Source: an uncultured Mycoplasmatota bacterium
GTDB lineage: Bacteria; Bacillota_I; Bacilli_A; RF39; UBA660
Reading direction: 5' to 3'
NCBI GenBank assembly: GCA_900546055.1
Contig: URBG01000006.1
Coordinates: forward strand, 1 to 51,450
Length of the DNA stretch: 51,450 nt
This document shows, piece by piece, positions 16,087 to 24,411 of the stretch (positions within the stretch are counted from its first letter, which is position 1; each line of letters opens with the position of its first letter). The position numbers and the translations under genes are program-made. A model generated the notes under the pieces. The model searched no databases and had not been told where the DNA came from. It saw nothing but the letters and a program-made list of their open reading frames with translations.

Positions 16087-16953
16087 ATGATTAAGACAGA
16101 AGCTTTGACAAAATACTATGGTGATGTATTAGGTGTTAAAGACATTTCATTAGAAATAAAAAAAGGTGAAATTTTTGGTTTGTTAGGACCAAATGGCGCT
16201 GGCAAGAGTACATTTATTAATTGTATTATGCAAATGATAAATAGAACGTCAGGATCAATTTATATCAATGGCAAGGAAATTTTGCCGCGCGACTGTAAGT
16301 ATAAACTTGAAATCGGATATTTGCCCAGCGAAATTCATTTATATGATGATTTAAAGGTTGCAGATATGATACAGTATTCGGCTGGATTTTATGAAGGGGA
16401 TTTGACGGAAAGAATTAAATATTTGGTAGATAAGTTAAAAGTTCCCGTAGAAAAGAAAATTGAAGATTTATCTTATGGTAATCTAAAAAAAGTTGGGATA
16501 GTTTTAGCGATGATGCATAGTCCAGAAATTTTGATTTTAGATGAGCCAACAAGTGGACTTGATCCATTAGTTACAGAAGATTTTTTTAAATTATTAGAGG
16601 AGGAGAAGAAAAAGGGAACGACGATATTATTTTCAACACATATTTTAAGTGAAGTAAAAAAACTTTGTGATCGAATTGGCATTATAAAAAACGGAGAACT
16701 TATAAAAATCTCAGATGTTAGTAGTTTGGTTGATGATAGTTTTAGTATTGTAACGGTGGTTGGTACTGAATATAAAAAGATGAGGTTGCCAATTAAGGAT
16801 ATTGTAATTAAGGAAGAAAATAAAAAATCGATAAAATTTATTTATAAAGGAAATATAAATGATCTGATACAAGTCTTATCAGCAGTTAAAATTGAACATT
16901 TAACAGTTGAAGAGCCAGATATTGAAGATATATTTATGACTTATTATAGATAG
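16087..16953 (+). CDS. ABC transporter ATP-binding protein
   Basis: 288 residues. Walker A GPNGAGKST, an ABC signature that reads LSYGNLKKVG instead of LSGGQ, Walker B ILILDEPTSGLD, H-loop STHILSE. The C-terminal 70 residues are of the type seen in ABC-2 exporters of the YhaQ/BcrA group. It pairs with the membrane gene 10 bases downstream. ATG 16087 follows AGGTGG. Confidence 0.92.
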   Translation: MIKTEALTKYYGDVLGVKDISLEIKKGEIFGLLGPNGAGKSTFINCIMQMINRTSGSIYINGKEILPRDCKYKLEIGYLPSEIHLYDDLKVADMIQYSAGFYEGDLTERIKYLVDKLKVPVEKKIEDLSYGNLKKVGIVLAMMHSPEILILDEPTSGLDPLVTEDFFKLLEEEKKKGTTILFSTHILSEVKKLCDRIGIIKNGELIKISDVSSLVDDSFSIVTVVGTEYKKMRLPIKDIVIKEENKKSIKFIYKGNINDLIQVLSAVKIEHLTVEEPDIEDIFMTYYR

Positions 16954-16963
16954 GGGGTATAAT

Positions 16964-17743
16964 ATGTTTAAAAGAGAAATAAAAGTTAATTTTAAAAGCT
17001 TTTTAATCTGGGGTATATCATTAGGTCTTTTACTTGTTTTAATTTTCGCAATTTATCCATCGATTTCAGATAAAATTGAATTTGATGATATGATGAAAAA
17101 CTTTCCTCCAGAGTTACTTAAAAGTTTTAACTTTGATGTGGTTAGTATTTCTACTGTTTTTGGTTGGTATGCGAGTGAAGGATTTACAATTGTATCATTA
17201 ATTGTAGCAATGTATGCTGCAGTGTTAGGCGCTTCGATCATTTTGAAAGAAGAAAGTGATAAAACTATTGAATTTTTATATTCTAAACCAGTTTCTAGAG
17301 GAAAAATATTACTATCAAAGCTTTTAGCTGGGGTAGTATATGTTATTGCTTTTAACATATTTATAATGATAATTACAGGGATTGGATTTGCTTTAAGTGA
17401 TGATATGCATGTAGTAAAATGGTTGCTATTAACATTGTCACCAATATTAATTGGGCTAACAACGTTTGTTATTTCAGCATTTATTTCATTATTTTTTAAG
17501 AAAACAAGAAAGGCCATGGGTGTGGCTTTAGGAATAGTGATGGGCACTTATGTAGTTAATATGATTGCTAAGATGTCCGATAATGTAGGTTTTTTAAAGT
17601 ATTTAACACCTTTTGGGTATATAGATTCAGCAGATATTGTTACCAATAGTGCTTTGCCTTTATATAGTATTATAATTGTTTTAATAATAATTGTATTTGC
17701 TGGTTTGTTATGGCTTAGATATGATCGAAAAGAATTTTTATAA
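16964..17743 (+). CDS. ABC-2 type transporter permease
   Basis: 259 residues with six membrane segments. N-terminal amphipathic helix and TM1 (about 13-30), an external loop, then LKEESDKTIEFLYSKPVSRGKILLSKLLAG, the conserved coupling region of ABC-2 exporters that also includes NatB-type proteins. Membrane half of the exporter encoded with the ATPase gene. Substrate unknown; antimicrobial-peptide or sodium export are possibilities for this family. Confidence 0.88.
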   Translation: MFKREIKVNFKSFLIWGISLGLLLVLIFAIYPSISDKIEFDDMMKNFPPELLKSFNFDVVSISTVFGWYASEGFTIVSLIVAMYAAVLGASIILKEESDKTIEFLYSKPVSRGKILLSKLLAGVVYVIAFNIFIMIITGIGFALSDDMHVVKWLLLTLSPILIGLTTFVISAFISLFFKKTRKAMGVALGIVMGTYVVNMIAKMSDNVGFLKYLTPFGYIDSADIVTNSALPLYSIIIVLIIIVFAGLLWLRYDRKEFL

Positions 17744-17752
17744 GGAGAATAG

Positions 17753-18391
17753 ATGGTAAACAAGGGAAATATCGTACCATTAATATTGGTTGGTGGAGCT
17801 GCAAGGGTAGGGAAAACCACTGTGGTTCGAAAGTTGTTGGAAACATATCCTTATTATTCTCTTTCAATAGATAATTTAAAATATATGGTTAGGAAATCGG
17901 GCTTAATTAAAAGGCAGATATCTTCTCAAGATTTTTATTGTCCAGAAGCATGGCTTAAAAAAGTTAGAGAAAGAGATTTTTCATTATGGCAATGGACTAA
18001 AGAATATATAATATCATCATTGAATCATAATTTACCTTTGATTGTTGAAGGCGGAATATGGGCAGATTATGTTAATGAAAGTATTGAGGAATTTGTAAGT
18101 GCTAACGATAAAGTAAAAATTATAACTTTATTTATAGTGGACAGCACAAATACTATTGAAGCTAGTAAAAGATTTTTGGCTTTAAAGAACTCTGATCCAT
18201 ATAATTGGCTTAATAAGTACAATGAGGAACAAATTTCTTTGTATGCCGAATGTAATAAATTTAGGACTGATAATACTATTGAATTAGTTAATAATTATAA
18301 TTATTTAGTTTATGATATTAATGATTATGAATCTATGGACAAAATGCAGGAAGTTATTATTAATGATATAAAGATATTAATTGAAAATTAG
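17753..18391 (+). CDS. P-loop nucleotide kinase-like protein
   Basis: 212 residues. Walker A GGAARVGKTTVVRKL near the N-terminus, then DNLKYMVRKSG, LIVEGGIWADYV (a Walker-B-like acidic strand) and FRTDNTIELV. The fold resembles small AAA/kinase-type proteins acting on small molecules (zeta/uridylate-kinase-like). Substrate unknown. AAGGAG upstream, nine bases after the permease gene, so it may be co-transcribed with the exporter. Confidence 0.65.
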   Translation: MVNKGNIVPLILVGGAARVGKTTVVRKLLETYPYYSLSIDNLKYMVRKSGLIKRQISSQDFYCPEAWLKKVRERDFSLWQWTKEYIISSLNHNLPLIVEGGIWADYVNESIEEFVSANDKVKIITLFIVDSTNTIEASKRFLALKNSDPYNWLNKYNEEQISLYAECNKFRTDNTIELVNNYNYLVYDINDYESMDKMQEVIINDIKILIEN

Positions 18392-18469
18392 ATTTATTAA
18401 AAATATTATAGGAGGATATGATGAATAGGTAAAATATTTTATTTTCCTGAGCATCATAAATATTTAATT

Positions 18470-19345
18470 ATGGAAACACCAAAAGAAGAAATTTTAGAAT
18501 TTATGAAAACTAGACCAGGTACAGTTGGGATAATTGGATATGGTTCTGGAGTAAATCCCCAGGCTGGTCAAGAAGGACGCAAACCACAGATTGATTTAAT
18601 TGTGATTGTTGATGATTTGAAAAAATGGCATAGGGATAATATTAAAAAGAATCCTCATGATTACTCTTTTTCAGGTCGATTATTTTTTGGACATGCTCCT
18701 TTATCTTGGTTAAAGGCTGGCGGAAAAATATGCTATATGACATATATCCCATTTAATGGCCGCAAATATAAGCTTGGAACTATCGAAAAAACAGATTTTT
18801 TAAATGATTTAAGGAATTGGGAAACCTTTTATATGGCTGGAAGAATGCAAAAGCCGATATTGATTGTTCAAGGCACTGAAGATATTGTAGAAGCAATTGA
18901 ATATAATCGATATGCAGGAATAATGGCGGCTAAGATGATTGAGGGTTCAGGAGAAGCTTTGCTTAAGGATTTTTATATTACTTTAGCCTCTTTATCTTAT
19001 ATTGGTGATACACGTATGGGGATCGCTGAAAATCCAGATAAGGTTAAAAATATTGTTAATGGTAGAATTGATTTTTATGATGAATATTATGGCGCTAATT
19101 TAGTTTTAGATGGCGATAAGGTTGTTATTGAAGACAATATAAAAATAGATACTTTGCCGGATGAATTAGGTGATTATTTAGCGCAGCACAAGGATGTGAA
19201 TACATCCGTGAGTGTTAAACAATTTTTAACTGAAAAGAATAAAAGCCAGAGTTTAGCGCAAACAGTTAAAGGATTATTTACAACAGGGCCAATTAAGTCA
19301 GTTAAATATGTTGGCGAAAAGCTTAAACGTAAAAAGAAAAAGTAG
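18470..19345 (+). CDS. Tam41-type (mitochondrial-type) CDP-diacylglycerol synthase
   Basis: 291 residues from ATG 18470. It should make CDP-diacylglycerol from CTP and phosphatidic acid as a peripheral membrane enzyme, replacing CdsA. Nucleotidyltransferase motif GTVGIIGYGSGVNPQ (G25-S26-G27) and acidic strand IDLIVIVDD (D42), then family motifs WHRDNIKKNPHDYS, LRNWETFYMAGRMQKPI, GDTRMGIAE and KVKNIVNGR. A basic C-terminal tail (KLKRKKKK) could bind membrane. The frame is open upstream to 18425 and reads IGKIFYFPEHHKYLI, which looks like genuine protein, but begins at ATA directly after TGA. The AGGAGG (18410-18415) instead leads two ATGs that stop after AAT-AGG. So the start is unsettled: AUA start, +1 shift, or a sequence error. 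PgsA (38212) is the likely consumer of the product. Confidence 0.88.
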   Translation: METPKEEILEFMKTRPGTVGIIGYGSGVNPQAGQEGRKPQIDLIVIVDDLKKWHRDNIKKNPHDYSFSGRLFFGHAPLSWLKAGGKICYMTYIPFNGRKYKLGTIEKTDFLNDLRNWETFYMAGRMQKPILIVQGTEDIVEAIEYNRYAGIMAAKMIEGSGEALLKDFYITLASLSYIGDTRMGIAENPDKVKNIVNGRIDFYDEYYGANLVLDGDKVVIEDNIKIDTLPDELGDYLAQHKDVNTSVSVKQFLTEKNKSQSLAQTVKGLFTTGPIKSVKYVGEKLKRKKKK

Positions 19346-19408
19346 TTATGTTTTTTGACATTACTATTTAAATTTGTTATAATCAGTGACATAGTTAGGT
19401 GATGGAAG

Positions 19409-19990
19409 ATGAAAATTAAATCAGTTGAGTTAGCAATTTCAGCAGTTAGACGTAGTCAATATCCAACCGATGATTTACCAGAATTTTTGCTTATTGGAAG
19501 ATCTAATGTTGGGAAAAGTAGTTTTATAAATACGCTTGTTAATCGTAAGAATTATGCGCGTACTTCAGGAAGACCTGGTAAGACACAAACAATTAATTTT
19601 TATAGGGTTAATGATGAATTTTATTTAGTTGATGCTCCTGGATATGGATACGCACAAGTGGGCAAAACTAAAAGAAAGAAATTTGGATTAATGATTGAGG
19701 ATTACATTGTTAATCGAAAAAACTTAAAACAAGTATTTCTACTTATTGATTTTAGACACCGTCCAACTAACGATGATATTATGATGTATAATTATTTGAA
19801 ATATTATAAAATACCAGTTACAATTGTGGCAACTAAATGTGATAAGATTGGTATTACGTTACAACAAAAGCAACGTAATTCAATTTTAGATGATTTGGAT
19901 TTAGTTGTTGGCGATGATTTTGTAATGTTTTCAAATGTAACTAAAATTGGTAAAGAAGAAGTTCTGAAAAAGATAGAAATTACTTCTTAA
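19409..19990 (+). CDS. engB: Ribosome-biogenesis GTPase EngB (YihA/YsxC)
   Basis: 193 residues, the family's usual length. G1 GRSNVGKSSFIN, G2/G3 TPG-like GRPGKTQTINFY and DAPGYGYA, G4 TKCDK. The circularly typical short GTPase acts in assembly of the 50S subunit. AGGTGATGG upstream. First of an engB - unknown - der group. Confidence 0.95.
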   Translation: MKIKSVELAISAVRRSQYPTDDLPEFLLIGRSNVGKSSFINTLVNRKNYARTSGRPGKTQTINFYRVNDEFYLVDAPGYGYAQVGKTKRKKFGLMIEDYIVNRKNLKQVFLLIDFRHRPTNDDIMMYNYLKYYKIPVTIVATKCDKIGITLQQKQRNSILDDLDLVVGDDFVMFSNVTKIGKEEVLKKIEITS

Positions 19991-20038
19991 CCTTGTCGCA
20001 ATTCATAGTTACTTTCATACACTATTTTAGGTGATAAG

Positions 20039-20518
20039 ATGAAGGTAGTTATGGATGAGGGCATGGTTATATTGTTTTTGAATAAATCTTATATTGAAAG
20101 TTTAGACTTTGGTGATAAAGAAAGTACTCAAAAATATTTAAAACAGCTTTTATTGAAGCTAAGAAATAATTATGATTTAGAATTTAGTGGTTATTATGAT
20201 ATGACCTTGCATGTTGATAAAAATTATGGAGTTATTGTTGAAGCAAGGAAAGAAGAATTGGAATACTTGGATTACTTTAGTAATCAAATTGAAATGAATA
20301 CAAAAGTAGTCGAAGATTCTTTTTTATATGAAATCACTGATATTGATGATTTTTTGGCTTCAAAATTTATAATATATCATTTAAGAGATAAAATATATAT
20401 AGGCATTAAAGAAGAAATTTCAAATATTGAAATGGGATTAATGCTAGAAAAAGCCTGTCATATTATTTATGGCGAAGAGGCAATGGAAATAATTAGAAGA
20501 GCAAAGGTAGTGAGGTGA
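20039..20518 (+). CDS. Unknown protein between engB and der
   Basis: 159 residues, cytosolic, alpha/beta in character, no membrane segment. I do not recognise the family. Visible features: an N-terminal strand-rich segment VVMDEGMVILFLNKSYIESLDF, acidic central region, and C-terminal EMGLMLEKACHIIYGEEAMEIIRRAK. AGGTGAT eight bases before the start; der begins four bases after its stop, so the two are likely translated together and it may serve ribosome assembly or stress control. Confidence 0.6.
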   Translation: MKVVMDEGMVILFLNKSYIESLDFGDKESTQKYLKQLLLKLRNNYDLEFSGYYDMTLHVDKNYGVIVEARKEELEYLDYFSNQIEMNTKVVEDSFLYEITDIDDFLASKFIIYHLRDKIYIGIKEEISNIEMGLMLEKACHIIYGEEAMEIIRRAKVVR

Positions 20519-20522
20519 TATT

Positions 20523-21836
20523 ATGCGTAAACCAGTGGTGGCTTTAGTGGGAAGACCAAATGTTGGAAAGAGTACTATTTTTAATCGTATGGTTGGTAGT
20601 AAAATAGCAATTATTGAGGATACTCCTGGAGTAACTCGTGATCGTATTTATGGTACTGTTAATTATCGTGATTATAGTTTTCACTTGATTGATACCGGCG
20701 GTATTGATATAGCGGAGACTAAATTTAATGACGAAATTAAAGGACAAGCTGAATTGGCAATTGATGAGGCAGATATTGTTGTATTTGTTGTCGATGGGAA
20801 AGAAGGCTTAACCGCCAATGATTATGTGGTTCGTGATATCTTAATGCGTAGTGGGAAAGATATTATTGTAGCAATAAACAAGGCTGATACTAAGGCTTTT
20901 AAAGAACATAGGTATGATTTTTATGAACTTGGTTTTGATGCTTACATTGAAATAAGTGGTGAACAAAACTTCGGAGTTTATGATTTGTTAGATGAGATAA
21001 CTAAGGACTTTAAAGAAATTCCTGAAGAATATGATGATAGTGTTGTTAAATTTTCAATTATTGGACGTCCTAACGTTGGTAAGAGTAGTTTAGTTAATGC
21101 TTTATTAAATGAAGATAGGGTTATTGTTAGTGAAGTAGCGGGAACTACTCGTGATGCAGTCGATACTCCGTTTACTTATCATGGTGAAGAATTTGTTGTT
21201 ATTGATACAGCCGGAATGCGTAAACGCGGTAAAATATATGAAACTGTTGAAAAATATAGTTTACTTCGTTCATTAAAGGCAATTGATCGTAGTGATGTTT
21301 GCGTTATTGTTATTAATGCTGAAGAGGGAATTATCGAACATGATAAACATATTGCTGGATATGCAATAGAAGCAGGTAAAGCGGTGATAATCGCTGTTAA
21401 TAAATGGGATTTAATTGAGGATAAGGACAAGCAGATGAGAGAGTTTACTAAAGAGATTAGAAATAATTTTGCTTTTATGCCTTATGCACCAATAGTTTTC
21501 TTATCTGCACTTACTAAAAGGCGAGTTCATACTTTGATGCCGGCTATTATTAAGGTTAATGAAAATGCACATAAGGAAATTAAAACAAGCTTGCTTAATA
21601 ATGTAATTATGGATGCTTATTCACTTAATTTGCCACCGACTTATAAAAATAAAAGATTAAAAATTTATTTTGCTGCGCAAGCTGCAACATGTCCTCCAAC
21701 CTTTAATATTCAGGTTAATAGTAAGGGATTATTACATTTTTCATATGAGCGATATTTAGAAAATAAAATTCGTGAAAATTTTGATTTTGAAGGGACACCA
21801 ATAGTTTTACAATTTAAAAATAAGGGTGAAGAATAG
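20523..21836 (+). CDS. der: Ribosome-associated double GTPase Der (EngA)
   Basis: 437 residues: two tandem GTPase domains and a C-terminal KH-like domain. First domain GRPNVGKSTIFN, DTGGID, NKAD; second domain GRPNVGKSSLVNALL, DTAGMRKRGKI, NKWD; then PPTYKNKRLKIYFAAQ in the KH part. Essential for 50S maturation in model bacteria. In Bacillus it is followed by gpsA, spoVIF-like and spoIVA genes; gpsA is absent here. Confidence 0.96.
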   Translation: MRKPVVALVGRPNVGKSTIFNRMVGSKIAIIEDTPGVTRDRIYGTVNYRDYSFHLIDTGGIDIAETKFNDEIKGQAELAIDEADIVVFVVDGKEGLTANDYVVRDILMRSGKDIIVAINKADTKAFKEHRYDFYELGFDAYIEISGEQNFGVYDLLDEITKDFKEIPEEYDDSVVKFSIIGRPNVGKSSLVNALLNEDRVIVSEVAGTTRDAVDTPFTYHGEEFVVIDTAGMRKRGKIYETVEKYSLLRSLKAIDRSDVCVIVINAEEGIIEHDKHIAGYAIEAGKAVIIAVNKWDLIEDKDKQMREFTKEIRNNFAFMPYAPIVFLSALTKRRVHTLMPAIIKVNENAHKEIKTSLLNNVIMDAYSLNLPPTYKNKRLKIYFAAQAATCPPTFNIQVNSKGLLHFSYERYLENKIRENFDFEGTPIVLQFKNKGEE

Positions 21837-21861
21837 AACTTTGAATAATTCAAAGTTTTTT
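21837..21861 (+). terminator. Terminator of der
   Basis: AACTTTGAA, loop TAA, TTCAAAGTT, T run. Confidence 0.8.
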
Positions 21862-21894
21862 GTTTGAAAAAACAGGACCATTTTTTAATTTGTT

Positions 21895-21903
21895 CATATA
21901 CTA
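21895..21903 (+). promoter_or_regulatory. Possible late mother-cell sigma (SigK/SigE-like) -10 element
   Basis: CATATACTA fits CATANNNTA, with AC 16 bases upstream (21877-21878), just before spoVIF. The predicted transcript start would fall on the ribosome binding site, which weakens the call. Confidence 0.3.
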
Positions 21904-21922
21904 ATGTAGGAGGATGATGTAT

Positions 21923-22165
21923 TTGCGATTTTCAGATAATTTTTTCGATAGAGTTGAAAAGAAAACTAATGTAGGGAAGCAAACTATTTTAGATTTGGCT
22001 GCTAAACTACAACAAAGTGATCTTAAAAACGAAGAGACCTTAAGAGAGGTTATTAATGAACTTGGTCAAATGACAGGCAAAGAAGTTCCAAAAGAAAAAC
22101 AAGATAAAATTATAGAAGCGGTAGTTAATGATAAAGTACCGAAAGATATTGATAAATTGATATAG
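21923..22165 (+). CDS. spoVIF: Stage VI sporulation protein F-like
   Basis: 80 residues from TTG 21923. Sequence FSDNFFDRVEKKTNVGKQTILDLAAKLQQSDLKNEETLREVINELGQMTGKEVPKEKQ matches the SpoVIF pattern (NFFD-x-EKKT-x-V, then an all-helical segment), a small protein needed for late spore coat assembly in Bacillus. TAGGAGG ends nine bases before the TTG; the ATGs at 21914 and 21917 are too close to it. Together with spoIVA it suggests the organism sporulates or descends recently from sporulating ancestors. Confidence 0.75.
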   Translation: MRFSDNFFDRVEKKTNVGKQTILDLAAKLQQSDLKNEETLREVINELGQMTGKEVPKEKQDKIIEAVVNDKVPKDIDKLI

Positions 22166-22186
22166 TCATCGTCCGATGACTTTTTA
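22164..22186 (+). terminator. Terminator of spoVIF
   Basis: AGTCATC-GTCC-GATGACT hairpin and T5. Confidence 0.75.
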
Positions 22187-22230
22187 TTGTGGTTAAGAAA
22201 AAAATCACTTATTAAAAAATGACTTTTTTC

Positions 22231-24219
22231 TTACTTGGCTAAAACTTTTTTATTGGTTTCTTTTCTATATAGTTTTAATTCATCTTCAATTTTCTTTATA
22301 ATAGTTGTACTTTTATAGATGTCAATAAGCTTGCTTTTTTCATCTTTAAGCTTATAGAAGTATTTTTGGTTAATTCGTTTAATTATTATTGCTGCTTCAT
22401 TGGCGCTTAAATTTTCTTTGCATATCAGATATTTGAATGCTAAATCAGCTGATTTAAAGTCGTCCTTATCTTTTTTATCCATAATATTATCTACATAATT
22501 GTTAAAAACACTGGTAGATTCGCATACTTTTAATGCTAGTTTTTTGTCAAAAGGGTTATCAATAATAGTTTTTTCAATTTGGGTACTTGGATTGTTTTTC
22601 CAAGCTCCTAAATTTTTATTTTCCTTTACTGAAAAATATAATTTAATAAAATCGAGTAGACTTATGATGCTATTTTTGTCATATAGTTCTTTTTTTAATT
22701 TGTCATATCCCTTTTTTCCAGATGAGTAAATCTCTAAAAAATATTCTGTATTTTTATTTTCTTTTTGAAGAATATATTTTTGAATATCGCGCACATACTG
22801 ATTTAAAGAAAGCATATCTATAGATTTTACTTTGACTTGTTCATTTGAATACTGCGATATTTTTCCTTTTACTATTTCGTTAGTTTCGTTACTTATTTTT
22901 ATAGGTAGCATAATTTTATCAAGATTTTTATTGGTGCTCATTAGGGTAGTAATAGTTTGTTGTCCATTGTTTATTGTTGGATTTTTAATTCTAATTGTAG
23001 AACCGTCATCTTTAACGTCTCCCGTAATATTAATTCCGTTATTATATTTTATAAAATTTTCTGGTTCATTTTCGATGGTATAAATCATTTTTTCATTAGC
23101 TTTTAATACGCCCCTAACATTATTAGAAAAATATTTAGATAAGTCAATCTCTTTTTTATCATTATTTTTTAAATTAATTCCTAGGGAAATTAATAAGTAT
23201 TTTTTTAAATCTTGAGCTTTTATATAGAAGGTGAAATTATTATTACCGTCAGTTGATACATTATATGTTGGTTCATCTGGATGTGTTTTAGGCTTTTTAA
23301 TTTTTAAAGTTAGATTGTTTTCTTTTAAAGGAAGTAGTTCATTTTCAAAATACATATTATATATTGTCTTTGGAGTGTAATTGTTTTCTTCTTTGGAATT
23401 TTCAGAAACGCTACAGAATATTTCTTTTTTATCTTGGATTTTAAGTTTGTTGTTTTTGATAAAATTGAATAAATCTTTTGCGTCTTTTGGGGTATTATTA
23501 TCAATGCATTTATCATAGTTTACTTTCATGGCCTTATAAGCTGGGGGATCAAGATGGTTAATTTTAATTTGGTAAATATAGACTTTTTCTTCATCACCAT
23601 AGTATATAGCATCAATTGTTCCATCTTCGGTTCCACGAACAATATAATTTTGTATACAATCTTCATATTCAATATTGTGGATTGTTGATATAGCAAAGAC
23701 TTCGAAGGCGTACCCATAGTTGTTACTTTTTTTATTATTAGCTACTGTATGTTTTAACATTTTTTTAATTTTATTTAATTCATTAATTATTATTTTTGCT
23801 TTATCATGACCAAGTTCATATATTAATTTTGCTTTATATATATTATAAGAATTTTCGTCTAAGTCGTAACCAGCTTTTAAGGTTTTAACTTTTTCCACTG
23901 TTTCCCAGTTGTCATCGGTAATTAAATATGTATTATTAATATATCTAATATGCTTTTTCAAGTCTTTTTTGATAGTCCAATTACCTGATCTGATTCTTTC
24001 TGTTAAGAAAATAGGTGATCCTTTGAAATTAGAATATTGTTCACAGTTTTCTTGTAATCTTCCGCGAATTTGGCTTTGTAAGGCTGTGTTGTTTTCAACT
24101 TCTAAATATTTAGCGACTTCTTCATATATTTCGCTTAATTTTGCGTAATCCTTTTTTTCTTTTTCTAAAATGTTATTTAAACATAGATATATTATATTTT
24201 TAATACTTTTATTTTCCAT
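22231..24219 (-). CDS. AIPR-family (abortive infection phage resistance) protein
   Basis: 662 residues. Likely anti-phage defence protein. N-terminal about 95 residues look like a winged-helix domain (LSEIYEEVAKYLE, then SNFKGSPIFLTERIRSGNWTI). Residues about 165-225 resemble a PD-(D/E)xK nuclease core: AFEVFAIS (E173), GTIDAIYYGD (D203), VYIYQIK (Q217, K219). The rest has AIPR motifs: FSNNVRGVLKANEKM, KYNNGINITG (392-396 YNNGI) and PTINNGQQTITTLM (417-422). Single gene on the reverse strand, inserted between spoVIF and spoIVA, with AGGTGG before its ATG. No partner gene is adjacent, so it should act alone. Cleavage activity and target are inferred. Confidence 0.8.
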   Translation of the reverse strand: MENKSIKNIIYLCLNNILEKEKKDYAKLSEIYEEVAKYLEVENNTALQSQIRGRLQENCEQYSNFKGSPIFLTERIRSGNWTIKKDLKKHIRYINNTYLITDDNWETVEKVKTLKAGYDLDENSYNIYKAKLIYELGHDKAKIIINELNKIKKMLKHTVANNKKSNNYGYAFEVFAISTIHNIEYEDCIQNYIVRGTEDGTIDAIYYGDEEKVYIYQIKINHLDPPAYKAMKVNYDKCIDNNTPKDAKDLFNFIKNNKLKIQDKKEIFCSVSENSKEENNYTPKTIYNMYFENELLPLKENNLTLKIKKPKTHPDEPTYNVSTDGNNNFTFYIKAQDLKKYLLISLGINLKNNDKKEIDLSKYFSNNVRGVLKANEKMIYTIENEPENFIKYNNGINITGDVKDDGSTIRIKNPTINNGQQTITTLMSTNKNLDKIMLPIKISNETNEIVKGKISQYSNEQVKVKSIDMLSLNQYVRDIQKYILQKENKNTEYFLEIYSSGKKGYDKLKKELYDKNSIISLLDFIKLYFSVKENKNLGAWKNNPSTQIEKTIIDNPFDKKLALKVCESTSVFNNYVDNIMDKKDKDDFKSADLAFKYLICKENLSANEAAIIIKRINQKYFYKLKDEKSKLIDIYKSTTIIKKIEDELKLYRKETNKKVLAK

Positions 24220-24354
24220 TTTTTTCCACCTCTTTTGAGTACATTATAGCATCAATTGTTCGTTAGATCAATCTTTTATCAAAAAAGATCTCTTCCTAAT
24301 AATGTAGAACATAGAACGACGATTTAACTTTTATATTATTTTAAATGATTTTTT

Positions 24355-24383
24355 TCATATCTAATGGTTTTTCTACATATATT
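24355..24383 (+). promoter_or_regulatory. Sigma-E-like promoter of spoIVA
   Basis: TCATATC (24355-24361), 14-base spacer, CATATATT (24376-24383). This fits the Bacillus mother-cell sigma-E pattern (ATA-type -35, CATA-type -10), and spoIVA of Bacillus is known to be sigma-E dependent. Confidence 0.65.
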
Positions 24384-24411
24384 TAAGTAAATTATGGAAA
24401 GTAGGGATTAT

